Positions 1-6,869 of a stretch of 34,188 nucleotides of DNA are shown here, piece after piece. The DNA comes from Planctomycetaceae bacterium (GTDB taxonomy: Bacteria; Planctomycetota; Planctomycetia; Pirellulales; Pirellulaceae). The stretch spans positions 1 to 34,188 of the forward strand of contig SKZY01000202.1 of the NCBI GenBank assembly GCA_007127095.1, in the 5' to 3' direction. The position numbers were made by a program, and so were the translations under genes. Position 1 is the first letter of the stretch. The number at the start of each line of letters is the position of its first letter. The notes beneath the pieces were generated by a model, which had not been told where the DNA came from, did not search any database, and was given only the letters and a program-made list of their open reading frames with translations.

Positions 1-1
1 C

Positions 2-394
2 GGGGCCAGCGACTTCGCGGACAATGAGTCTCTTAGCGACTGGCAGCGCAAGTTGCTCCGGTCGGTCGGTGGCGAACCCGAAATCGCCGAATCGTTGGTC
101 GAAGCCTTCCTGAACGAGGTCCCTCAATTGTGCGACGACCTGACATCCGCTTTCGACAACGCTGATGGCCAGCTCGTCCGGCGGGCCTCTCATACGCTCA
201 AATCGTGTCTGAAATACGTCGCCGAAGAGCCCGATTGGCGGCTCGCTGAACGCATCGAACTGGCCGCCCGCGAAGATGACCTCGACACGGCCCGGCAATC
301 GCTCGCGCCGTTGCTCGAGACCGCTCGGCGATGGATCCGACGGGTCAGCGGCGAACCGGATCAGCTGCCACCTGCGGATGAGCCACAGCCATGA
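2..394 (+). CDS. Hpt (histidine phosphotransfer) domain protein, C-terminal part
   Basis: The reading frame is open from the first bases of the window, so the true start lies upstream and this is the C-terminal end of a longer protein. The visible part is one four-helix Hpt domain. It begins with the typical LLRSVGGEPEIAESLVEAF helix and carries the phosphoacceptor signature RRASHTLKS, with the histidine codon at 191-193. Hpt domains relay phosphate between receiver domains in multistep phosphorelays; in planctomycetes they usually sit at the C-terminus of hybrid sensor kinases. Kinase and receiver parts cannot be seen here, so the parent architecture is inference. A TTG at 53 could act as a start, but the open frame and the domain sequence continue upstream of it. 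The stop overlaps the next gene by 4 bp (ATGA), suggesting translational coupling. Confidence 0.8.
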   Translation, partial: GASDFADNESLSDWQRKLLRSVGGEPEIAESLVEAFLNEVPQLCDDLTSAFDNADGQLVRRASHTLKSCLKYVAEEPDWRLAERIELAAREDDLDTARQSLAPLLETARRWIRRVSGEPDQLPPADEPQP

Positions 395-1248
395 CGGCGC
401 CTCGGATACGGCCCCGGATCGAGATCCTGGAAGCCGCTGATATCAGCGTCGCCGGAGTCCTTTCGCGGGCGGCCGGTTGGAACCAATTGCCGGCCGATTG
501 GCAACGATTCATTAAGCAAAACCCGGAAGGTTGTTTCAAGGCGGTGTGGGACCAACGGGTGGTGGGCACCGTGACGACGACCTGCCACGGTGACCGACTC
601 GCCTGGATCGGAATGATGCTGATCGACTCCGAATACCGCCGGCGCGGGATCGGTTGTCAACTGATGCGACACGCGTTGTCGCACCTCCGATCGCGCGGCA
701 TCCGTTCGATCAAGCTCGACGCGACGGATGCCGGGCGATCGCTTTACGAACGCCTCGGATTTTCGGTCCAGTGGCGGTGGGATCGGTGGCAATTGAGCGG
801 TGAGAGGTCGTTGCCAAGGCCTGCTCAACGCGACGATTGGCTGTCGGACGCTGCCGCGATCGAAGCGGCCAGCCCGCTCGATCGGTCGGCTTTCGGCTGC
901 GATCGGCGGCCCTGGTTGAGATCCTTGGCGCGCGACGCGGTGACGGTCGGTTGCATCGACGGCATGGGGATGATCCGTCCCGGGCGAATGGCGAGCCATC
1001 TCGGCCCGATCGTGGCCCGCGGCCCGGCCACGGCCCAACAATTGGTCTCACGACTATTGGCCGCAGATGGCTTTAGCCGCGGCGATGTGCTTTGGGACGC
1101 ACCGGGATCGAACCTGCAAGCCGGCAGATTGGCGAACGAACTCGGCTTTCGACCGGTCCGTCGGCTCTATCGGATGTCGACCGGCGAACGACTTCGCCCA
1201 CCGCAGGAAGGCTACCAATTCGCGATCGGTGACCCGGCGACCGGGTGA
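391..1248 (+). CDS. GNAT-family N-acetyltransferase (YitH-like two-domain type)
   Basis: This 285-residue protein has an N-terminal GNAT fold. The acetyl-CoA pyrophosphate-binding loop is RRRGIG at residues 83-88, after a beta-strand ending in IGMMLIDSEY and followed by helix GCQLMRHALSHL. The GNAT motif B region, LYERLGFSVQWRWDRW, comes next. The second half, about residues 150-275, has no acetyl-CoA loop. It resembles the C-terminal domain found in YitH-like acetyltransferases, ending in a GFRPVRRLYRMSTG segment. The substrate cannot be inferred. Start ATG 391 overlaps the stop of the upstream Hpt gene, so the two are probably co-transcribed. An ACCCGG/CCGGGT hairpin covers the stop codon but has no T tract, so termination there is uncertain. 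Confidence 0.85.
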   Translation: MTAPRIRPRIEILEAADISVAGVLSRAAGWNQLPADWQRFIKQNPEGCFKAVWDQRVVGTVTTTCHGDRLAWIGMMLIDSEYRRRGIGCQLMRHALSHLRSRGIRSIKLDATDAGRSLYERLGFSVQWRWDRWQLSGERSLPRPAQRDDWLSDAAAIEAASPLDRSAFGCDRRPWLRSLARDAVTVGCIDGMGMIRPGRMASHLGPIVARGPATAQQLVSRLLAADGFSRGDVLWDAPGSNLQAGRLANELGFRPVRRLYRMSTGERLRPPQEGYQFAIGDPATG

Positions 1249-1364
1249 AGCCGCGCAGCATTTGACGTGGTTTCGACCGTCTTCGTTGGACGCGGCAGAG
1301 TTCGCGACGTAGGCTAACAGGGCAAACTTTTCCGATTACCCAAAATCGCCCCGCCGAGGAACCG

Positions 1365-2399
1365 ATGAGCCGAGGACCGACCGAGCCGAACCCACTTGAG
1401 CAGTGGCTGTCCCAGATCGACTGGAACCAGACGAACTGGAAAGGCGGCCTTTTTTCGATCGCTTTTGTTGTCGGCGTCCTGCTCATTTTTTGGGGTGCGA
1501 TGACTTCGTACTACACGGTGCAACCCGAGGGCCAAGCTGTTGTCAAACGGTTCGGCCGCGTGGTCGCGATCAAACCGCCGGGGCTCCACTTCAAACTCCC
1601 GTTCGGCATCGATCAGCAAAAATTCGTGCCGACCGCGCGGGTGCTGAAGCACGAGTTCGGGTTCCGTACGGTCGCCGAATCGCGTGAAGCGCGTACCGAT
1701 TACCGCAAAAGCCCGACTCACCAAAGCGAATCGCTGATGCTGACCGGCGACCTCAAGGTTGTCGACGTCGAGTGGGTGGTTCAGTACCGGGTCGACAACC
1801 CTGACAAATACCTGCACCGGGTCCGCGACATCGACCAGACGATCCGCGATACCTCCGAGGCGGTGATGCGTCGGATCGTCGGCAATTCACTCGGTTCCGA
1901 CGTTTTGACCGTCAAGCGAGTGCAGATCGCCTCGGCGGCCAAAACGGAGATCCAAGAAATCCTCGATTCGTTCGACATGGGGATCACGATCGGCACCGTC
2001 GAGATGCAGGATGTGACGCCTCCCAACCCGGTTAAGCCGGCCTTCAACGAGGTCAATCAGGCGGAACAGGAGAAGGAGCAAATGATCAATGAGGCGGAAA
2101 AACGGCGTAACCAGATGGTTCCCAGAGCGACCGGCGAGGCGAAACAGGTGCTCGAAACGGCCGAGGGCTATCGCGCCCAACGCGTCAACCGGGCGATGGG
2201 TGAGGCCTCCCGTTTCGCGGCGATCGTCGAAGAATATCGCGGCTCGCCCGAAGTCACCCGGCGGCGTCTGTACCTGGAAATGATCGATGAAGTGTTGCCG
2301 ACACTCGGCCGGGTGATCGTCACCGAACAGGGGCAAGTCGGGCCGATCCCGCTGCTGAACCTCGACGGCGGCGTCCCGCCGACTGCGGGGGGGCGATGA
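1365..2399 (+). CDS. hflK: SPFH-domain protease modulator HflK
   Basis: This 344-residue protein has one N-terminal membrane segment at about residues 28-47. An SPFH/prohibitin domain follows, from roughly residue 49 (YYTVQPEGQAVVKRFGRV) to 250. After it comes a charged coiled-coil region rich in E, Q and R (NQAEQEKEQMINEAEKRR), then a short Gly-rich end. In characterised bacteria HflK pairs with HflC to form a large membrane cage around the FtsH protease and restrains turnover of membrane proteins. The order hflK-hflC with a 4-bp overlap matches the usual operon. Both proteins in this window share the fold, and the assignment as K rather than C rests on position and on the extended N-terminus ahead of the membrane segment. 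The start ATG at 1365 gives a cytoplasmic leader of normal size. Confidence 0.92.
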   Translation: MSRGPTEPNPLEQWLSQIDWNQTNWKGGLFSIAFVVGVLLIFWGAMTSYYTVQPEGQAVVKRFGRVVAIKPPGLHFKLPFGIDQQKFVPTARVLKHEFGFRTVAESREARTDYRKSPTHQSESLMLTGDLKVVDVEWVVQYRVDNPDKYLHRVRDIDQTIRDTSEAVMRRIVGNSLGSDVLTVKRVQIASAAKTEIQEILDSFDMGITIGTVEMQDVTPPNPVKPAFNEVNQAEQEKEQMINEAEKRRNQMVPRATGEAKQVLETAEGYRAQRVNRAMGEASRFAAIVEEYRGSPEVTRRRLYLEMIDEVLPTLGRVIVTEQGQVGPIPLLNLDGGVPPTAGGR

Positions 2400-3607
2400 T
2401 GAAAATCGAATTCGTTGGGCGGCGGCCACGACCGCTGAACACCCGCGGCAACCACGACATCCCCTACAACCTCGGCACGATTGGCAAACCAGAAGCGATG
2501 AATGTGACGAAATTGAGCAAGTTCGAACCACAACGGCGAAATGGGCAAGCGGTCCCGGCTCTGGTGGTCGTGGCTGTCCTGATCGGGGCGATCCTGCTGT
2601 TCGCCTCAGCCTACTCGCTGGACGAAAGTGAACAGGCGATTGTGGTCCAGTTCGGTGCCCCGGTCGGTGAGCCGATCGTTTCACCGGGGTTGCACTTCCG
2701 GGTCCCATTCGTGCAAGAGGTACGACGATTCGACAAGCGGCTGATCTCCTGGGACGGCGACCCGAATCAGATCCCGACGGTCGAAGAACAATTCATTTCG
2801 GTCGACACCACCGCTCGCTGGCGGATCGTTGAGCCGCTGATTTTTCTGCAAAGCGTGCAGAACGAAATCGGGGCCCAGAGCCGCTTGAATGACATCCTCG
2901 ACTCGGTCGTCCGCGACAAGATCGCCTCTAGCAGCCTGGTCGATATCGTCCGCTCCAAGGACTGGACCGTCTCGGAGGAAGACCTCGAGCGGGCGATGGC
3001 TGCCGAATCCGATGAGGAAATCCTGTTGCAGGAGGTCGTTGCCGGCCGTGAGGAATTGGTCCGCTCGATCCTCGAAACCGCGCAGCTACAGATGCCTCAG
3101 TACGGGATCGAACTGGTCGACATCCGGATCAAGCGGATGAATTATGTCGAATCGGTGCAGGCCCAAGTGTTCGAACGGATGATCGCCGAACGCCAGCGGA
3201 TCGCGGAGAAGTTCCGCAGCGAAGGCGAAGGACGGTCGGCCGAGATCGATGGCGAAACCGATCGGATGATCGCCGAGATCAAATCGGAAGCCGAACGCGA
3301 CGCGGAGATCATCAAGGGGCGAGCCGACGCCGAGGCGACCAAGATCTACAACGAAGCCTTCGGCAGCGATCTCGACTTTTATTCCTTCTTTCGAACGCTG
3401 GAAAGCTACCGCGAGTCGCTCGGTGAGAGTGTGACGATGGTCATCGGCAGCGATTCCGATTATTTTCGCCACCTCCGTTCCGGCGGCGGCATGACGGCTG
3501 AGGAACTGCCTCCCGCTGCCGCAACCGAGCCCCCAACCGCCCCAGAGCCCGAGGAATCGGGGACAAACGAGGAACAATCGAGTCCCGAAGAAGTCGATGA
3601 ATCGTGA
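2396..3607 (+). CDS. hflC: SPFH-domain protease modulator HflC
   Basis: This is a 403-residue protein when started at ATG 2396, which overlaps hflK by 4 bp. One membrane segment lies at residues 52-72 (VPALVVVAVLIGAILLFASA). An SPFH domain follows, starting SLDESEQAIVVQFGAPVGEP. Next is a long coiled coil with the HflC-like AERQRIAEKFRSEGEGRSAE region. The acidic, proline-rich tail (PTAPEPEESGTNEEQSSPEE) is longer than in proteobacterial HflC. The first 34 residues (MMKIEFVGRRPRPLN...) do not look like HflC. An in-frame ATG at 2498 (MNVTKLSKF) would give a normal N-terminus, so the true start may be 2498. Neither start has a clear Shine-Dalgarno sequence. It is expected to act with HflK on FtsH at the inner membrane. 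Confidence 0.9.
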   Translation: MMKIEFVGRRPRPLNTRGNHDIPYNLGTIGKPEAMNVTKLSKFEPQRRNGQAVPALVVVAVLIGAILLFASAYSLDESEQAIVVQFGAPVGEPIVSPGLHFRVPFVQEVRRFDKRLISWDGDPNQIPTVEEQFISVDTTARWRIVEPLIFLQSVQNEIGAQSRLNDILDSVVRDKIASSSLVDIVRSKDWTVSEEDLERAMAAESDEEILLQEVVAGREELVRSILETAQLQMPQYGIELVDIRIKRMNYVESVQAQVFERMIAERQRIAEKFRSEGEGRSAEIDGETDRMIAEIKSEAERDAEIIKGRADAEATKIYNEAFGSDLDFYSFFRTLESYRESLGESVTMVIGSDSDYFRHLRSGGGMTAEELPPAAATEPPTAPEPEESGTNEEQSSPEEVDES

Positions 3608-3853
3608 ACGATTGCTGCGGTCCGCGGCGGTGCTGGCGGATTTGCCGACTGTTCCTATTCAAACGCACTAAAGATTTGGACCGATTTTTCTCGACATAGT
3701 CTTTCGGGTAACCCACTGTCGCTCGTCCGAATCTCGGTGGAGATCGTCGAGCGATAGCGGTTGTCCATGTTGGGGGGATTTCTGGGACTCGCTCCGTCAA
3801 CCGCGGTGACTTTCTGTCGCCGCGCTGACGATCGGCGACCGTTGACTGGCTAG

Positions 3854-3895
3854 GGATCGACCGCTCCGTAAGGGATTGCGGTCAATGGTCGATCC
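3854..3895. repeat. Inverted repeat, 9-bp arms
   Basis: GGATCGACC at 3854-3862 pairs with GGTCGATCC at 3887-3895 across 24 nt. No T tract follows, so it is not a classical terminator. It may be a DNA site or an RNA stem; the function is unknown. Confidence 0.5.
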
Positions 3896-4088
3896 GTGGG
3901 TCTGGATAGCGGTGCGCGGTTCTCTTCCCAACCCGGCCACGACTTCGTCGCGGTCGGTGATCTGTTTCCACACCGGCATCCGTGCAGTTCACTTCACTGG
4001 CGATTCATGGCCCCGATTTTCATCACGATGATCGATCCGCCCAACCCGTTACGCAGACCCACTGCGTGCCGGGGTGATATCGCGACGA

Positions 4089-4120
4089 CGGTGAGCGTCA
4101 CCGAGCCGTTTTCTTTTTTT
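4089..4120 (+). terminator. Possible intrinsic terminator in the hflC-HTH gap
   Basis: CGGTGA (4089-4094) and TCACCG (4098-4103) form a 6-bp stem with a 3-nt loop. A T-rich tract (TTTTCTTTTTTT) begins at 4109 after five further bases. The tract is strong, but the short stem and the gap make this tentative. It lies about 480 nt beyond hflC, so it may end a long 3' UTR or a separate small transcript. Confidence 0.4.
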
Positions 4121-4165
4121 CTTCATCGCGAGGATTCCGAACCGGTTCGCGTCGCAAAACGCAAC

Positions 4166-4190
4166 CGGCTGGTCCCGACCCAGCCGTTTT
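4166..4190 (+). terminator. Possible weak terminator or attenuator hairpin
   Basis: CGGCTGG (4166-4172) pairs with CCAGCCG (4180-4186), with a 7-nt loop, and TTTT follows directly. The T run is short, so the hairpin could equally be part of a leader RNA of the gene at 4438. Confidence 0.35.
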
Positions 4191-4437
4191 CGCCACTCAC
4201 GTCAGCAGGCCAGCGTCCCACCGCCGTCCTTGCCGACCGTTCGTTCAGGAACGAGCCCGCGTCACACATCGATCCGCCGGCCACCATCGTTGCAATCCGT
4301 TGCGACGTTGCGAGCCGACCGACCGTATCGCGGGTGGGTTTTCAGAGGCGGAAACAATCAGGGGGCCAACAGGCTGATGGGTTCCGACGCACCATCGGCT
4401 TTGATAAGAATCAACGAGGCGTTTGGGAGCACCTGAA

Positions 4438-5010
4438 ATGAAGGTCTTCACAACTGGACAGGTCGCCAAGATCTGTAAAGTGGCCCCGCGAACCGTCAGC
4501 AAATGGTTCGACTCGGGGCGTTTGAAAGGTTATCGAATTCCGGGGTCGCAAGACCGCCGGATCCCGCGCGATTACCTGATCAAGTTCCTGAAAGAACACG
4601 GCATGCCGCTGGGCGACCTGGAAGACGAAGCGATGGCTAAGTGCCTGATCGTCGCCCAGGATCAAGTGTTGATCGAAAACCTCAAGCGTGAACTGCCACC
4701 GGAGCGATCCTTTAAGGTGGCCGTCGCGGCGAGCGGTTTCGAAGCCGGTATCCAAGCCGAAAGCTTTAGTCCCGACTGCATCATCGTCGACTTTTCCATT
4801 GGGAAGATCGAATCGGTGCAAATCTGCCAGAATTTGCGGAAGAACATCGATTTCTCCGAAGTTATCCTGATCGCCCTGCTGCCCGATGACGGTCAGCCGA
4901 TGAGCTTCGACCGCTCGGCGATCAACGAAACGTTCAAGAAGCCGTTCGACGCGCACCTGTTGGCCGAAAGATTGCGAACGTTGATCGGCGTTAAGAAAGA
5001 ACTCGTCTGA
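4438..5010 (+). CDS. HTH (MerR/Xis-like) plus receiver-domain regulator
   Basis: This 190-residue protein starts at ATG 4438, preceded by a good Shine-Dalgarno GGGAG at 4425-4429, one of the few clear ones here. Residues about 3-52 form an excisionase/MerR-type winged helix-turn-helix (FTTGQVAKICKVAPRTVSKW, then a wing ending RIPRDYLIKFL). Residues about 64-190 look like a response-regulator receiver. D118 (IIVDFS) sits at the phosphoacceptor position and K168 (FKKPF) at the conserved lysine. The acidic pair normally found after the first strand is reduced (IVAQDQ), and the usual Thr/Ser is Ala (LIALLP), so phosphorylation may be altered or absent. HTH-before-REC is the reverse of the common order. 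The protein is presumably a DNA-binding regulator; its targets are unknown. It is monocistronic, closed by the terminator at 5052. Confidence 0.85.
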   Translation: MKVFTTGQVAKICKVAPRTVSKWFDSGRLKGYRIPGSQDRRIPRDYLIKFLKEHGMPLGDLEDEAMAKCLIVAQDQVLIENLKRELPPERSFKVAVAASGFEAGIQAESFSPDCIIVDFSIGKIESVQICQNLRKNIDFSEVILIALLPDDGQPMSFDRSAINETFKKPFDAHLLAERLRTLIGVKKELV

Positions 5011-5051
5011 GCGACGGCCCCGCCGTTTCTCTGCATCGCTGCCGACGCTAA

Positions 5052-5098
5052 AACGTCGTGAGCTGCCCCCAAACCGGGGCGGCTCGCGACGTTTTTTT
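5052..5098 (+). terminator. Strong Rho-independent terminator after the HTH-REC gene
   Basis: The arms are 5052-5069 and 5076-5093. They form an 18-bp stem (with two G-U-type pairs, starting AACGTCG and closing CGACGTT) around a small A-rich loop. The closing arm runs directly into seven T residues at 5092-5098. It lies about 40 nt after the stop of the HTH-REC gene and separates it from moaC. Confidence 0.9.
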
Positions 5099-5125
5099 GT
5101 TACCTGTTCCCGCAACAGCCCCGCC

Positions 5126-5626
5126 ATGCCCCCGACCGACATGTCCCCGACCGAAAATCGCTCCAGCCACTTCGACGAGTCGGGCGCCGCCCGCATGGTC
5201 GACATCTCCGCCAAACCGGTCACCGTTCGCGCCGCCACGGCGATCGGCTCAGTACAGATGCGCCGCGAAACGGCGGAAATGATCCGCGGCGGAACCGGTT
5301 CCAAAGGCGATGTTCTCGCCGTCGCCCGGCTCGCCGCGATCTCGGCGACCAAGCTAACTCACCTACTGATCCCGCTGTGCCACGCGATCGCCGTCGAGGG
5401 GGTCGAGGTCCGCTTCGACTTCGCCGACGAGCAGACGCTGCGGTGTGAGGTCGATGTTCGCACCAGCGGCCGGACGGGGGTCGAGATGGAGGCGATGACG
5501 GCGGTCAGTGTCGCTTGCTTGACGGTTTACGATATGGCAAAGTCGGTCGATCGGGCGATGACGATCGGGCCGATCCGATTGTTGGAAAAATCGGGCGGCC
5601 GCAGCGGCCACTTCGACGCCCGCTGA
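5126..5626 (+). CDS. moaC: Cyclic pyranopterin monophosphate synthase MoaC
   Basis: This 166-residue protein is of normal MoaC length. MoaC converts the GTP-derived 3',8-cyclo intermediate made by MoaA into cyclic pyranopterin monophosphate, an early step of molybdenum cofactor synthesis in the cytosol. The diagnostic blocks are all present: MVDISAKPVTVRAA (residues 24-37), KGD with K60, LLIPLCHAI with H86, TGVEMEAMTAVSVA (117-130) and YDMAKSVD with D136 and K139. These correspond to the known active-site Lys, His, Asp and Lys. An alternative in-frame start is Met6. No other moa genes are in the window, so the rest of the pathway must be encoded elsewhere. The gene lies between a strong terminator and a dus gene 58 bp downstream, with which it may share a transcript. 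Confidence 0.96.
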   Translation: MPPTDMSPTENRSSHFDESGAARMVDISAKPVTVRAATAIGSVQMRRETAEMIRGGTGSKGDVLAVARLAAISATKLTHLLIPLCHAIAVEGVEVRFDFADEQTLRCEVDVRTSGRTGVEMEAMTAVSVACLTVYDMAKSVDRAMTIGPIRLLEKSGGRSGHFDAR

Positions 5627-5684
5627 ACCGATCGCCTGGCGGCGCCGGGTTGGGCTTTGACGAATACCGCCCCGATCGTCGACA

Positions 5685-6776
5685 ATGCGGCGAACCGTTG
5701 CGACCGCCCGACTCCCAACCACCATCGCGTCAGCCGTGCCGAATCGAACTCCCCCGCCGCCGCTACGGATCGGTGACCTCGTCGTCGACCCGCCGATCTT
5801 GCAAGCCCCGATGGCGGGCTATACCAACGCCGCTTTTCGCCAGATCGTGCGACAATATGGAGGCGCCGGATTGCTGGCGACCGAAATGGTCAACGCGCGT
5901 GGTTTCGTCTGGCTCGACGAACACGCTGCCGAACATCCCGACCGGTTGTGGGGCGTCGCTGACGAGCCGCGTCCGCTCGCGGTCCAGATTTGGGACAACG
6001 ACCCCGAAACGATGGCCAAGGTCGGACGTCGCTTGGTCGAGGAGTACCGGGTCAGCGTTGTCGACATCAATTTCGGTTGCCCCGTCAAGCAGGTTACCGA
6101 AAAAGCTCACAGCGGCAGCTACCTGCTCCGCGAACCGAACCGGATGCATGCGATCATCTCCCGGCTCGTCGAGGCTTGCAGTCCGACGCCGGTCACGGCC
6201 AAAATCCGGCTCGGCTGCTCCCCCACGTCGATCAACTGCAACGAAATCGCTCGGGTCGTCGAAGAAGCCGGGGCCGCGGCGCTGACGGTGCACGGCCGGA
6301 CCGCCAAAGATTTTTTCCGTGGCAACGCCGATTGGGATCGGATCTCCGAGATCAAACAACACCTGCGACAAATCCCGTTGATCGGCAACGGCGACCTCGA
6401 TTCGGCCGAAAAGGTCGTCGCCGCGTTCCAGAACTACGACGTCGATGGGGTGATGATCGCCCGGGCATCGCTCGGCCGCCCTTGGCTTTTTTCGCAGGCC
6501 GCCGCCGCGCTCCGCGGTGAGCCGATCCCTGCCGATCCCGACCTCGACACCCAGCGACAATGCATGCTGAAGCATTATCGATTGGTCGTCGACCGTTTCG
6601 GTGAACAGAAGGGAACGGTATTGATGAGAAAGTTCGCCTGCTGTTATGCACAGGGTAAACCGGGAGCCCGCCACTTCCGTACCCATGTCGCCCATGTTCG
6701 CGAACCGGCAGAGTTCATGCAGGTGGTCGCCGATTTTTTCCCAAAAAACGACGATTCGTCGTTGGTCGTCGCCTGA
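5685..6776 (+). CDS. dusB: tRNA-dihydrouridine synthase (DusB-like)
   Basis: This protein is an FMN-dependent TIM-barrel enzyme that reduces specific uridines in the tRNA D-loop to dihydrouridine using NADPH. It has 363 residues from ATG 5685. A GTG at 5736 would remove a 17-residue leader and is also plausible, since the conserved core starts at LRIGDLVVDPPILQAPMAGYTN. Family motifs include APMAGYTN (FMN phosphate region), DINFGCPVKQV with the catalytic Cys132, a conserved His203 in LTVHGRT, DWDRISEIK, and IGNGDL...GVMIARASLGRPW. The C-terminal helical tRNA-binding domain contains KHYRLVVDRFGEQKG and MRKFACCYAQG. The INFGCPVKQ and IARASLGRPW signatures fit the DusB subgroup, but the precise target uridine is not shown by sequence alone. 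Confidence 0.93.
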   Translation: MRRTVATARLPTTIASAVPNRTPPPPLRIGDLVVDPPILQAPMAGYTNAAFRQIVRQYGGAGLLATEMVNARGFVWLDEHAAEHPDRLWGVADEPRPLAVQIWDNDPETMAKVGRRLVEEYRVSVVDINFGCPVKQVTEKAHSGSYLLREPNRMHAIISRLVEACSPTPVTAKIRLGCSPTSINCNEIARVVEEAGAAALTVHGRTAKDFFRGNADWDRISEIKQHLRQIPLIGNGDLDSAEKVVAAFQNYDVDGVMIARASLGRPWLFSQAAAALRGEPIPADPDLDTQRQCMLKHYRLVVDRFGEQKGTVLMRKFACCYAQGKPGARHFRTHVAHVREPAEFMQVVADFFPKNDDSSLVVA

Positions 6777-6824
6777 TCGCGGGCGGAAAACGCTAATTTG
6801 GGTCCCGCTACATCCCTTCCCCCC

Positions 6825-6849
6825 GATCGATCCGATCGATCCGTTTTTT
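6825..6849 (+). terminator. Possible terminator between dus and malQ
   Basis: GATCGATC occurs twice (6825-6832 and 6834-6841). Because it is self-complementary, the pair can fold into a hairpin. A run of six T residues follows at 6844-6849. The loop must open several pairs, so strength is uncertain. Its position argues that malQ translation starts downstream of it. Confidence 0.4.
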
Positions 6850-6869
6850 CCCTCCGTTTCGGTACATCT

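Larger units (their letters stand above)
3608..4437. other. 830-nt stretch without a convincing gene
   Basis: No reading frame here looks like a protein. The longest, on the plus strand from 3896, has no recognisable domain and a composition unlike its neighbours. The stretch does hold several local structures: a 9-bp inverted repeat at 3854-3895, a short hairpin with a T-rich tract at 4089-4120, and a 7-bp hairpin followed by TTTT at 4166-4190. These could mark the end of the hflKC transcript, a small RNA, or a structured leader of the regulator gene at 4438. No tRNA-like or known riboswitch core was recognised. Confidence 0.6.

Noticed and set aside
1887-2708. Minus-strand frame with repeated CRG triplets suggesting a cysteine-rich metal protein
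   Set aside because: It is antisense to hflK/hflC. The pattern comes from a short degenerate 9-nt periodicity and is not backed by any domain.
3896-4441. Plus-strand frame of 181 codons in the hflC-HTH gap
   Set aside because: No domain, low-complexity mixed composition, and it runs across hairpins and into the next gene's ribosome binding site. Not supported as a protein.
6798-6869. Upstream TTG start extending malQ by 24 residues
   Set aside because: The extension crosses a hairpin with a T6 tract, has no resemblance to MalQ N-termini and is not preceded by a ribosome binding site.
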